NCBI GenBank assembly: GCA_910585895.1
Contig: CAJUHY010000007.1
Coordinates: forward strand, 1 to 32,957
Direction of reading: 5' to 3'
Origin: an uncultured Lachnospiraceae bacterium
GTDB taxonomy: Bacteria; Bacillota; Clostridia; Lachnospirales; Lachnospiraceae
DNA: 32,957 bases
The translations under genes were made by a program, and so were the position numbers. The notes beneath the pieces were generated by a model that was not told the origin of the DNA, ran no database searches, and saw only the letters and a program-made list of their open reading frames with translations. Shown here piece after piece: positions 7,837 through 16,034 of this stretch; the first letter of the stretch is position 1; the number at the start of each line of letters is the position of its first letter.

Positions 7837-9180
7837 ATGAAAAATATGAAGTTAAAGACACGGATAATAAGCTGTTTTGCAATGGTAATATTTTTGACGG
7901 GTCTGGTTGCGTTTGTCGGGATCAATACATTAACGACAGTCAGGAAAAAGAATGTTTCTGAATCATATGTGCAAACTGCAGAGATTTTTATGTGCGGCTT
8001 GGTAGCAATTGCCATCATCCTTACACTCATTATGGCGGCTATGCTTTTGAAAGATATACAGAGAAATTTAAAAATGCTGAGTGTTGCGGCTATGGAGATA
8101 TCTGAAGGTAAAGTAGATGTAAAGTTGGAAAAATACAACAATGATGAATTTGGTGAATTGGTGGATGATTTCCAGAAGATTGTGGAAACTATCAAGTACC
8201 AGGCGGAAGTTGCGGGACAGATTACAGTAGGTAACCTAGATCTTGATGTAAAAGTCAAAGGTGATCAGGACGTTTTGGGCAATGCCTTTAACAGCATTGT
8301 CAGGGAGAATAACCAGATGCTTTCTGGAATCAGAGATTCTTCCATACAGCTCTCTATGGGCGCTGAACAGGTATCCGATGCCAGTCAGGCATTGGCACAG
8401 GGGTCCACAGAGCAGGCGAGCGCAATCGAAGAGGTAACGGCTTCTATCACAGAGATTGCAGAGCGTACAAAACGCAATGCGGAGGAGGCAAATCAGGCAA
8501 ACGAATCTGTACATAGCATGAAATCTGAGGCTATGGAAAGCGACAGCCATATGAAAGACATGATTGGCGCGATGACAGAGATTAACGAATCCTCCGAGAA
8601 TATTTCCAAGATTATCAAAGTAATTGACGATATTGCATTCCAGACAAATATTCTTGCCTTGAATGCGGCGGTAGAGGCAGCAAGGGCAGGCGTACATGGT
8701 AAAGGATTTGCAGTTGTAGCTGAGGAGGTTAGAAACCTTGCCGGCAAGAGTGCATCCGCAGCCAGTGAGACGGCAGAGATGATTGAAGACTCTATCAAGA
8801 AGGTGGAACAAGGTTCCAAATTAGCAGAGGGAACAGCGGCGTCTTTGACAGAGATTCTTGGAGAGGTAGACAATATTGTTTCCCTGATTAACAGCATTGC
8901 GGTGGCGTCGAATGACCAGGCAACAGCAGTCAGCCAGATTGACCAGGCAATCAGCCAGGTATCTCAGGTTGTTCAGACTAACTCTGCAACCAGTGAAGAG
9001 TGCGCAGCTGCCAGCGAGCAGTTATCCAACCAGGCAATGTCGCTGCGTACGATGATTGGACAATACAAACTCAAAGGCGGCGACAATTCCAATGTGGCCC
9101 CAATCCAGAGTACATCAGTGGATAAGTCAGAGGAAAATGAGCGTATTATTTCCCTGGACGGTGAATTTGGAAAATACTAA
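7837..9180 (+). CDS. Methyl-accepting chemotaxis protein with almost no extracellular domain
   Basis: A 447-residue chemoreceptor. TM1 is about residues 9-28 and TM2 about 50-70. Only some 20 residues (NTLTTVRKKNVSESYVQTAE) lie between them, where family members normally carry a sensor of 100 or more residues. A HAMP domain follows (about 70-120), then a second HAMP-like helix pair (GQITVGNLDLDVKVKGD, about 128-165). The signalling domain has the hairpin tip AFQTNILALNAAVEAARAG. The C terminus is short, without an obvious CheR-tethering pentapeptide. It ends the che operon. It presumably senses through the membrane, HAMP or a partner protein; the ligand is unknown. Confidence 0.93.
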   Translation: MKNMKLKTRIISCFAMVIFLTGLVAFVGINTLTTVRKKNVSESYVQTAEIFMCGLVAIAIILTLIMAAMLLKDIQRNLKMLSVAAMEISEGKVDVKLEKYNNDEFGELVDDFQKIVETIKYQAEVAGQITVGNLDLDVKVKGDQDVLGNAFNSIVRENNQMLSGIRDSSIQLSMGAEQVSDASQALAQGSTEQASAIEEVTASITEIAERTKRNAEEANQANESVHSMKSEAMESDSHMKDMIGAMTEINESSENISKIIKVIDDIAFQTNILALNAAVEAARAGVHGKGFAVVAEEVRNLAGKSASAASETAEMIEDSIKKVEQGSKLAEGTAASLTEILGEVDNIVSLINSIAVASNDQATAVSQIDQAISQVSQVVQTNSATSEECAAASEQLSNQAMSLRTMIGQYKLKGGDNSNVAPIQSTSVDKSEENERIISLDGEFGKY

Positions 9181-9192
9181 GCATTAAACACG

Positions 9193-9238
9193 AAGGAGTG
9201 TTTTGTGGCCTTTGCGGGTTACAGAATGCTCCTTTTTT
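9193..9238 (+). terminator. Intrinsic terminator after the che operon, just upstream of ktrB
   Basis: Left arm 9193-9210 (AAGGAGTGTTTTGTGGCC) pairs with 9217-9234, ending ATGCTCCTT, through about 18 pairs including several G-U wobbles. The loop has six bases, and the right arm runs into a T tract at 9233-9238. The hairpin ends only 12 bases before the ktrB start codon, and its T tract abuts the ktrB ribosome site. Confidence 0.72.
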
Positions 9239-9250
9239 AGAGGAGATATC

Positions 9251-10582
9251 ATGATACAGAGACTGAGCAGGGTGCAGACCATTGCCCTGGGATTTTTAAT
9301 GATTATTGCAGTGGGCACAGTACTTTTGATGCTTCCCATAGCATCTAAGAGCGGTGAGTGCAGCGGGTTTCTCAACGCATTTTTTACGGCGACCAGCAGC
9401 ACCTGCGTGACCGGGCTGGTGGTAGTGGACACATATGCCAATTGGAGCCTGTTTGGACAGGCGGTAATCCTTGTGCTGATTCAGATTGGCGGCCTGGGAT
9501 TTATCACGATTGGCGTATGCTTTTCCATTTTCCTTAGGCGGCGCATTGGGCTGAAAGAGCGTAATCTCATCCAGGAGAGCATGAATACGCTGCAGATTGG
9601 CGGCACGGTGCGTCTGGTGCTTAAAATCGTGCGCTATGCGCTTATTTTTGAGGGTGTTGGAGCGGCGCTTTTGATGATTCGTTTTATCCCACAGTTTGGC
9701 ATCGCAGAGGGAATCTGGTATGGCATTTTCCATTCTATATCAGCATTCTGCAATGCTGGCTTTGATTTGATGGGAAAGTTTGAGCCGTACAGTTCCCTGA
9801 CATTGTATTATGACGATGTGTTGGTAAATGTGGTCATTATGGCGTTGATTATCATCGGTGGAATCGGATTTATTGTATGGGATGATATTTCTAAACAAAA
9901 ATGGAATATTAAGAAATATATGCTGCATACCAAAATTGTGCTGGTAATGACAGCAGTATTGATTGTGGCTGGCAGTGTCTGCTTTTATTTCTTTGAACGT
10001 GAGAATCTGGCAGCGTATGACGTGAAAGGACAGATTTTAGCATCAGTATTTGGCGCGGTGACGCCCAGGACTGCAGGGTTCAATACTATTGACACGGGGG
10101 CATATTCGGAAGGCGGCAGACTGTTGACTGTGGTACTGATGTTCATTGGCGGGAGCCCGGGTTCTACTGCTGGCGGAGTGAAGACTACTACCATGATGGT
10201 AATCATTTTATATGTCTGGTCAACACTGCGCAACCAGAGTGGGCTGAATATCTTTGGCAGGAGGATGGATGAGGACTGCATCAAGAAAGCGGCAACAGTA
10301 TTTTTTATCAATCTTTTGCTTGCAGTAGCCTGCAGCCTGGTAATGGCAGGAGTGGAGAGGGCCCTCCCGCTGTCAGATATACTGATGGAGGTATTCTCGG
10401 CTATTGGTACGGTGGGGATATCTACCGGGATTACGCGGGATATCACAGTTATCTCAAAATATATGCTGATATTCCTCATGTACTGCGGAAGGATTGGCAG
10501 CATGTCCTTTGCCCTGTCATTCACGGAGAAGAGACATAATGCTGCAGTGAAATTGCCCATAGAACGAATTACGATTGGATAG
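9251..10582 (+). CDS. ktrB: TrkH/KtrB-family potassium transporter membrane subunit
   Basis: Ion-translocating subunit of a Ktr-type potassium uptake system, 443 residues, in the cytoplasmic membrane. Four M1-P-M2 repeats can be followed by their selectivity-loop glycines: TSSTCVTGL, SAFCNAGFD, VTPRTAGFN and GTVGISTG. Length fits KtrB rather than the longer TrkH. The ATG at 9251 is chosen over an upstream in-frame GTG at 9203 because GAGGAG lies about 6 bases before it and the upstream part would encode the terminator hairpin. It is followed by ktrA, its regulatory partner. No promoter fits between the terminator and the start. Confidence 0.94.
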   Translation: MIQRLSRVQTIALGFLMIIAVGTVLLMLPIASKSGECSGFLNAFFTATSSTCVTGLVVVDTYANWSLFGQAVILVLIQIGGLGFITIGVCFSIFLRRRIGLKERNLIQESMNTLQIGGTVRLVLKIVRYALIFEGVGAALLMIRFIPQFGIAEGIWYGIFHSISAFCNAGFDLMGKFEPYSSLTLYYDDVLVNVVIMALIIIGGIGFIVWDDISKQKWNIKKYMLHTKIVLVMTAVLIVAGSVCFYFFERENLAAYDVKGQILASVFGAVTPRTAGFNTIDTGAYSEGGRLLTVVLMFIGGSPGSTAGGVKTTTMMVIILYVWSTLRNQSGLNIFGRRMDEDCIKKAATVFFINLLLAVACSLVMAGVERALPLSDILMEVFSAIGTVGISTGITRDITVISKYMLIFLMYCGRIGSMSFALSFTEKRHNAAVKLPIERITIG

Positions 10583-10637
10583 AGGCGCAAAGCAAATGCG
10601 AAGCAGCGTGTGCCGATACTACTGTTTAGGAGAATAG
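10581..10637 (+). repeat. ktrB-ktrA spacer element related to the cheB-cheY spacer
   Basis: Starting in the ktrB TAG stop, AGAGGCGCAAAGCAAATGCG matches the cheB-cheY spacer (from 4613) over nearly all of its length. GCGTGTGCCGATAC then resembles GTACGTGCCGATTA of that spacer, as if the roughly 40 bases between had been deleted. A 13-codon frame (10596-10637, starting MRSS) begins at the same ATG position as the five-codon frame after cheB. The small hairpin of the first copy is lost here. Function unknown. Confidence 0.4.
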
Positions 10638-10640
10638 ATT

Positions 10641-11288
10641 ATGAAATCAATATTGGTTATTGGAATTGGAAGATTTGGCAAGCATTTATGCATGGATTTG
10701 GTGAAAAATGGAAATGATGTTATGGCAGTAGATGACAGAGAGGAGAATCTTGAAGATATCTTATCTCTGGTGACCAGCGCTAAAATTGCAGACTGTACCC
10801 GCGAGGAAGTTCTGCGCAGTTTCGGCGTCAGGAATTTTGATATTTGTTTTGTATGCATTGGCACCAATTTCCAGAGCAGTTTGGAAATTACCAGTCAATT
10901 GAAGGAGTTGGGCGCACCATATGTCATCAGCAAGGCAACCAGAGATATTCAGGCTAAGTTCCTGCTAAGGAACGGTGCAGATGAGGTAGTCTACCCGGAC
11001 CGCGATATTGCCAAGCGGATTGCCATGAAAGTCAGCGCTAACCATGTGTATGATTATATGGAGGTTGGGGATTACTCTGTTTATGAGATACAGCCGTTGG
11101 AGGAATGGGTAGGAAAATCTATTAAGGAGACGAATTTCCGGGCAAGGTATAATGCCAATATTCTGGGAATTAAGAGAGAGGGGAAGAGTATTTTGCTGCC
11201 AAGTGCAGATTATGTGTTTAATGCAGACGAGCATCTAATGATTATCGGAGAGAAAGTCGATATTGAGAAGCTTGTCAGAAAGTTGTAA
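10641..11288 (+). CDS. ktrA: KtrA/TrkA potassium uptake regulatory subunit
   Basis: Cytoplasmic RCK subunit that gates KtrB. The 215 residues contain an N-terminal Rossmann (TrkA-N) domain with the nucleotide-binding glycines VIGIGRFGKHL (6-16) and an acidic VDDRE at the end of strand 2. The C-terminal TrkA-C domain (about 135-215) is where cyclic-di-AMP binds in characterised relatives. AGGAG lies 8 bases before ATG 10641. Placed directly after ktrB as in other firmicutes. Confidence 0.95.
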   Translation: MKSILVIGIGRFGKHLCMDLVKNGNDVMAVDDREENLEDILSLVTSAKIADCTREEVLRSFGVRNFDICFVCIGTNFQSSLEITSQLKELGAPYVISKATRDIQAKFLLRNGADEVVYPDRDIAKRIAMKVSANHVYDYMEVGDYSVYEIQPLEEWVGKSIKETNFRARYNANILGIKREGKSILLPSADYVFNADEHLMIIGEKVDIEKLVRKL

Positions 11289-11403
11289 GGCAATAGTGGG
11301 GAAATGGCGCAGGTATTAGGCGAATGACAGCTTTGCCGGCTTGTCAGTGGTTTGGGGTTCTGAATAGTTATGGAAATATAATTATAAGAAAAGAGGAAAA
11401 CAT

Positions 11404-11997
11404 ATGCCGCAGGGAGATCCAAGACCGGGGGAGAAATATTTACATTTTAAGGATAAGCTGTACCAGATTATCACCATTGCGCAGCATTCAGAGACAGGCG
11501 AGAAAATGGTGGTTTACCAGGCTTTGTATGGGACATTTGAGACCTATGCAAGGCCGCTTTCGATGTTTGTCAGTCCGGTGGATAAACAAAAATATCCGCA
11601 GGCAAAACAGAAGTACCGTTTTCAGTGGGTGGAATTTAAAAAGAAGGAAATGCTTTCCGCTGACCTGGCAGGTGACGCGGAGCGTCGCGTGCCAATACCG
11701 GAAGATGGGAAGCGGGAAGCCCAGAACGCAGCGAATCAGCAGCTGCCTGAACCGCAGCCAGCGAAGCCGCTGCTGACTGCCGAGGAGAAGCTGTTGGCAT
11801 TTCTTGATGCCGACACAATTGAAGAGAGGTATGCAATTCTTGTCGATATGCGTGACGAGGTTACGGACCGCATGATAAACAGTATGGCGGTGGTAACCGA
11901 TGTTGTCATCGAGGAGGGACCGCTTGATTTGCGTTACGAGGAGCTGAAAGCATGTCTGCGGACCATGCAGAGGTATGAGTGCAGCCGCCTGCGGTAG
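11404..11997 (+). CDS. DUF1653-domain protein
   Basis: A 197-residue soluble protein. Residues about 6-75 match the DUF1653 pattern: PRPGEKYLHFKDKLYQI, then AQHSETGEKMVVYQALYG and ARPLSMF. This small fold is of unknown function. A proline/alanine/glutamine-rich linker (about 100-125) leads to a C-terminal helical segment (about 125-195) not typical of the short family members. GAGGAAA precedes ATG 11404. A TATAAT at 11377-11382 could belong to a weak promoter, but no clear -35 box matches it. A 7-pair stem around TGACAGC...GCTTGTCA (11325-11346) has no T tract. Confidence 0.8.
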   Translation: MPQGDPRPGEKYLHFKDKLYQIITIAQHSETGEKMVVYQALYGTFETYARPLSMFVSPVDKQKYPQAKQKYRFQWVEFKKKEMLSADLAGDAERRVPIPEDGKREAQNAANQQLPEPQPAKPLLTAEEKLLAFLDADTIEERYAILVDMRDEVTDRMINSMAVVTDVVIEEGPLDLRYEELKACLRTMQRYECSRLR

Positions 11998-12005
11998 GCA
12001 GCACT

Positions 12006-12036
12006 GAAACTTAAGATTCTCTGAAGCTTAAATTTC
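12006..12036. other. Weak stem-loop between convergent genes
   Basis: GAAACTTAAG (12006-12015) and CTTAAATTTC (12027-12036) pair with one mismatch (a G-U wobble when read from the minus strand). The gap is 11 bases and there is no T tract on either side. It may help end transcription between the convergent DUF1653 and ligase-like genes, but it lacks the features of a standard intrinsic terminator. Confidence 0.3.
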
Positions 12037-13506
12037 ATGCTGCTTGCGGATATTGTTCTGGTACAGAGCCAGAAATAAATAAAATAAGGCTATATTCATG
12101 GCGTTTGGGCTGTTTACCATTGCTTGTCCAAGATATGCCGTCAGGGGCAGGAAGAATGCTATTTTCCCCTGTTCCCAGCAATGGGAACGAAAGTAAGAAA
12201 TCATCAGCCACAGGAATACAGAACACCATAAAACCGCGCCTGACACACCTGTCGTCAGCAGCCATTGCAGCCATTCATTGTGTGCAGTGAGGACAATCAG
12301 GGAATACGAGGTTAGTCCATCATAATAATGGACCAGCAATTCGGGACCCACGCCAATCAGCCTGTCCTTAAGCCTAAAGTTTTGAAATAAATCGATAGAG
12401 GCATTCCAAATCTTTCCACGGTAACTGCCCCAGCTGTCACTGTAAGAGTTGAAAGCGTTATATAGCAGCGCCAGTGAAGAGAGGAAGATTGCTATCTCTA
12501 AAAATATTACAACTTGCCGGCGCAGCCGTTCTGACATCTTTTTCCATAATATGGGCAGGACAAAGCAGCATAGACAGCCGAGCAGGCAGATAATAAGCGC
12601 TGTCTTCCAGTTCAGGATAACAGAAAAAAGTCCATTCACGGAATTTCGTTTGGCTGCAAATAGCGGGAATACTCCAATCCATAGTGAACATACGCCAAAG
12701 GCTAAAATCAATGCTCCCAGCCGCTGAATGTGCCTGCTTTCTTTGCAGACGAAAGGCAGTGCGAAAAATGTACAGAGCCATATACCGGAAAAGACACTCT
12801 CGCTTGCACAGAGCAGTATATTGAGAATGCCGAGAATTAAGGCAGCGCCATATAATATCATGGATGTCCGCTCTGTTGACAAGAGAAAGAACACAAAAAG
12901 GAGCGGAAGAATCATACATAAGTAGCCAGAAAGCCAATTGACATTGCCCACGGTGGAGACGTAGAGATAGAACTGTTTGGGGTTAATATTGGCATGAAGC
13001 CCTAAAACGTCAATTCCCATGGAGTGTATTATTGTCAACAGGAATATGATAACATTTGCTGCTAACGCAAACAGCCATGCGTTTATCTGGGATTTGTAGT
13101 ATCTGGATACGATAAAGTACATCAGTATCAGCAAAAGCATGGTAAGGGTTCCTACGTTCCAGCCAGCATTTCCCCAGAAAGCTTCAGCGATGTATTGGGA
13201 AAACAGGGCAGAGACAGACAAAGCCAGTGCAAAGCCAAGCACGATAAAGTCTAAGCCATTTAACCGCGGCGCGTTGTCTGTCGTTCGTTTATCCTTATTT
13301 GTACAGAACAGAGAAATAATAAAAACCGTTGCCGCCGCGACGACTACCATGTACAAGGCATGTGCTTTTGCCTGTGTCAGATTCAGATATCCGTTTTCCA
13401 TATATAGCGGAATGAAAATGGTGATGCCAAAAAATAAAATGTCTGCGCTGTACCTTTTTAAGAGGAGGCTCCAGCTTTCTGTCGTATGTTTTGTTCTCGT
13501 TTTCAT
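12028..13506 (-). CDS. O-antigen ligase/polymerase-like (Wzy_C-type) membrane protein
   Basis: A polytopic membrane protein of 492 residues with about a dozen hydrophobic segments. A large loop in the C-terminal third has GVGPELLVHYYDG and AHNEWLQWLLTTG, the pattern of the Wzy_C/WaaL superfamily, which joins or polymerises lipid-linked glycans outside the membrane. In a Gram-positive host a role in capsule, exopolysaccharide or teichoic glycan assembly is plausible, but the substrate cannot be read. ATG 13506 is preferred to TTG 13515, which would sit directly on the AAAAGG ribosome site. No glycosyltransferase or flippase genes surround it. It lies alone on the minus strand downstream of a pseudogene, and no promoter was found. 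Confidence 0.78.
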   Translation of the reverse strand: MKTRTKHTTESWSLLLKRYSADILFFGITIFIPLYMENGYLNLTQAKAHALYMVVVAAATVFIISLFCTNKDKRTTDNAPRLNGLDFIVLGFALALSVSALFSQYIAEAFWGNAGWNVGTLTMLLLILMYFIVSRYYKSQINAWLFALAANVIIFLLTIIHSMGIDVLGLHANINPKQFYLYVSTVGNVNWLSGYLCMILPLLFVFFLLSTERTSMILYGAALILGILNILLCASESVFSGIWLCTFFALPFVCKESRHIQRLGALILAFGVCSLWIGVFPLFAAKRNSVNGLFSVILNWKTALIICLLGCLCCFVLPILWKKMSERLRRQVVIFLEIAIFLSSLALLYNAFNSYSDSWGSYRGKIWNASIDLFQNFRLKDRLIGVGPELLVHYYDGLTSYSLIVLTAHNEWLQWLLTTGVSGAVLWCSVFLWLMISYFRSHCWEQGKIAFFLPLTAYLGQAMVNSPNAMNIALFYLFLALYQNNIRKQHEI

Positions 13507-13519
13507 TTTATCCAACCTT

Positions 13520-15891
13520 TTAATTTCCTGATGGTCCTGGAGGCTGACTTATAACTTTTAATGGTGCCCGTCTTTGTTGTTTTTTCTTAAAAGATTTACT
13601 TGTGGAATAGAATAGTTCATATCTGGTTACCTGTGTTTTTTGTTTCTTCCACACGGCCTTGAGTAAAGAATAAATCTTTGCTTGTGGTGTAGTTGCCCTT
13701 AAACACAATTTTTACTGTGTATTTGCCGACATTCTTGGCGGCAATAGCGGCAGTTTTCTTACCGTTTAACAAACAGTCATAATCAGTGCCTGCTTGGAGC
13801 TGCCTGTCTGCACGGTCGCGAACGGTCAGGGCAAGTTTCTGGTTTTTCCCATTGTAATCCAAAGATGTCTTAGTAAGCCTGACATCAGATATTTTAGCAA
13901 TGGCGGATGTTTGTGTAAAACCACATTTACTGCAGGTGTTTGTGATAGCGCCGTCAGCTGAGACGGTGGCTGTTTTTGTTAGTTTGGAGACAAAAGTATG
14001 GTTCGTGCAGGGCGGGGGTGGCTCACCATTATTATCTGGATTGCCCAGCTCATCAGGGTTGTCTTGTGTTGGGAGCAGCGTAAAGTATATAATGCCATTG
14101 TCCCAGGAACAATTTCCTTTCAGAGGTTCTTTCCCCATGGTGATGGTTATTTTGTTTGTATATTTGGTATTATTATCAGAACCCCATGTTCAGAAGGTAT
14201 GACCTGCCATTTCCGTTTTATCCTTAAATTCCAGGGTGACCTCTTCGCCTTCAGAGGCGTAAGCTGTGTTCGTGGATTTGCCATTGATGGTGAAATCATA
14301 TAAGGAAGTTAATGGAACGCTGCACATTATAAATCGGCGTATACTTCATATAAGATTTTTTCTGTATGGCATTTCCGTTGGCAGCTAAAATTCGGCGCTC
14401 AGATTGGGCATGACGTCTGCCTCAGTATCTATCTGGCAGGTGTATGTATCTTCTGTCTGTCCGGGTATGGGGATAAATTTACCATTTTCCCTTGTACCCC
14501 ATTGATAGGCGAGTTATGCATCCGGCGCTGCATTTGCAGATACTTTCAATCGATAAAATTCTCCTGCATATACTGGAATGGCATTCCCGGAGGCTCTGCT
14601 TCCATTTACTGTCAGGTCAGCGCCGGCAAGCGGGGGGTAAGATAAACGAAAACGGTGAGTGTCTGATTCTGAGCCATTAGAAACTGTACAGAGGATAGTT
14701 TCACTGGTTGTTCCGCTTTCCATCGTATATTGATAAGTCGATTCAGAACCAATGACAGAGCCCTCCATTTTCTGCCGCTGATAGGTCAGAGTTTTCTCCG
14801 GGTCTGTTGTGGCATTGATTTTCAATGTGTAAGGGACTCCTCGGAATACGTCTGCATTGCCGTATGTTTGCTTGCCGTCTATTTCCAGTATAACGCTTAT
14901 CGGTGCGTAACGAAAGTAGAAGAGGGATGTTTCAGTGCAGCCTTCTTCATCAGAGGCTTCGCAGATGAGTTCAAAGGACAGAGACCCATCTTCTAAGCTT
15001 TCTTGTGTAGGCGTAAAAGAGAGAGAGTCGCTGTCTCCAGTCTGCAGTATTTTATCGCCTATTTTCCATGTATAGGTAAGCGGGCTGCCGGTGGTAGAAT
15101 ACGCTTCAACCTGAAGCGCATAGGGGAGGTTCATTTGAAATTCACTTCCATCTGTATTGGTTCCATTGATAGATGTACGGACAATACTAATGGGGATATA
15201 AGACATAAAAAAGGTTGATGTCTCAGAGTCTATGCCAGCTGAAACAGTACAGTATATCCGCGTCTCATTGCTGGCTGAACCCGATTCCGTATAAGTATAG
15301 GCACTGCCTGTTCCTGAAAGAATTTTCTTATTACCAGTATCCTTGTCAATAGTATACCATTCAAAAGTTGGTGTTATACCGTTTTCGCAGAGTATGTCTG
15401 CTTCCAACACATATTCTTCAACATGAAAGCTGTTTGAATATCCGGCGTATAAATAATATGTTGTGCCAGCGGTCAGGGTTGTCTTAATTTTAAATTGCCC
15501 ATAGTTGCCTGACTCATCGTCTTGAATAAGCTGTTCATAATATCCAAGTTCAGTATTTTTGGTGTAGATAGAACCGTATGTATCTAAGTGGGTATAATCT
15601 TTACGGCTTCCAAAGAAAACATATGTTGCTGTCTCTGTTGGGGTAGATTGATACCAGGTGACAGCGTTGACAGGACCAAGATTTCCCTCTTTGGTAATCG
15701 TATGTATTTCTTCCTGCTCCAGATAGCCAATGGGAAATGAGGATTGTTTATAATAATCTCCTCTTGCATCTCCGCTGGTGCTGGCATGGGCTGTCATGGA
15801 ACCGTAGAGTGGGGAATCTGGCAATGCAATGCCGGTAAGCAGCAATACCATTTACACCATAAAATTGTATCATATGTATGCTTTTTTTCAA
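13520..15891 (-). pseudogene. Decayed gene for a secreted Ig-like-repeat surface protein
   Basis: One reading frame from 15851 to 13617 encodes a secreted multi-repeat protein but is broken many times. In-frame stops lie at 14516-14514, 14387-14385, 14348-14346 and 14192-14190. Between about 14385 and 14315 the family pattern continues in another frame (ANGNAIQKKSYMKYTPIYNV, matching TSLFYFRYAPISV of an earlier repeat), so frameshifts are also present. Near 13665 homology switches frame again, to a fibronectin-type remnant (KAVWKKQKTQVTRYELFYST) that ends at 13520. The signal peptide core MVLLLTGIALP lacks its basic start. A TTG AAA AAA AGC at 15891 in another frame looks like that missing end. 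Content in order: signal peptide, about four Ig-like repeats, a Cys-rich CTNHTF...CSKCG ribbon and an MBG-like domain. Sequencing error alone is unlikely to explain this many lesions. Confidence 0.85.
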
Positions 15892-15910
15892 GCAATTTAT
15901 TATTATTGGC

Positions 15911-15935
15911 AAAGGAGGTTGCCCCTCCTTTTTTT
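15911..15935 (+). terminator. Intrinsic terminator upstream of pyrC with no plus-strand gene before it
   Basis: AAAGGAGG (15911-15918) pairs perfectly with CCTCCTTT (15924-15931) around a five-base loop and runs into T residues to 15935. Oriented to stop plus-strand transcription, yet the nearest plus-strand gene ends at 11997. Its 3' arm lies inside the predicted pyrC promoter. On the minus strand only three Ts follow, so it would be a poor terminator in that direction. Confidence 0.7.
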
Positions 15936-15947
15936 CTGTGATAAAAT
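15919..15947 (+). promoter_or_regulatory. Predicted promoter of the pyr operon
   Basis: TTGCCC (15919-15924) is followed by a 17-base spacer and TAAAAT (15942-15947), with a TGA just before it as an extended -10. The leader would be about 80 bases. It contains a stem TTTGCC/GGCAAA (15973-15994) with a ten-base loop, but no recognisable PyrR-binding loop and no terminator downstream of it. Confidence 0.55.
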
Positions 15948-16034
15948 AGATTTATAGGAAGAAGGACCTGTTTTTGCCGTAGAATCGGGGCAAATCAGCA
16001 AGGAATATTATAACGATTCAGAAAGGGTTTTAAT

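Noticed and set aside
7452..8258. Long minus-strand frame of 268 codons across cheW and mcp
   Set aside because: It is a shadow of two well-supported plus-strand genes, with Ser/Ile/Thr-rich low-complexity composition and no ribosome site or promoter.
9181..9250. Cyclic-di-AMP (ydaO-type) riboswitch upstream of ktrB
   Set aside because: Only 70 bases are available and they form a simple terminator hairpin; the aptamer's conserved segments are absent.
11312..11403. Mini-ORF MAQVLGE and the TGACAGC stem upstream of the DUF1653 gene
   Set aside because: Very short, with no matching copy elsewhere and no T tract after the stem; nothing separates it from chance.
13617..14138. Separate 173-codon gene on the minus strand
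   Set aside because: It lies in the same frame as, and continues the domain order of, the broken upstream frame. It has no ribosome site, so it is a fragment of the pseudogene.
15955..16034. PyrR-type attenuator in the pyrC leader
   Set aside because: There is a small stem (15973-15994) but no conserved PyrR-binding loop and no terminator between the predicted promoter and pyrC.
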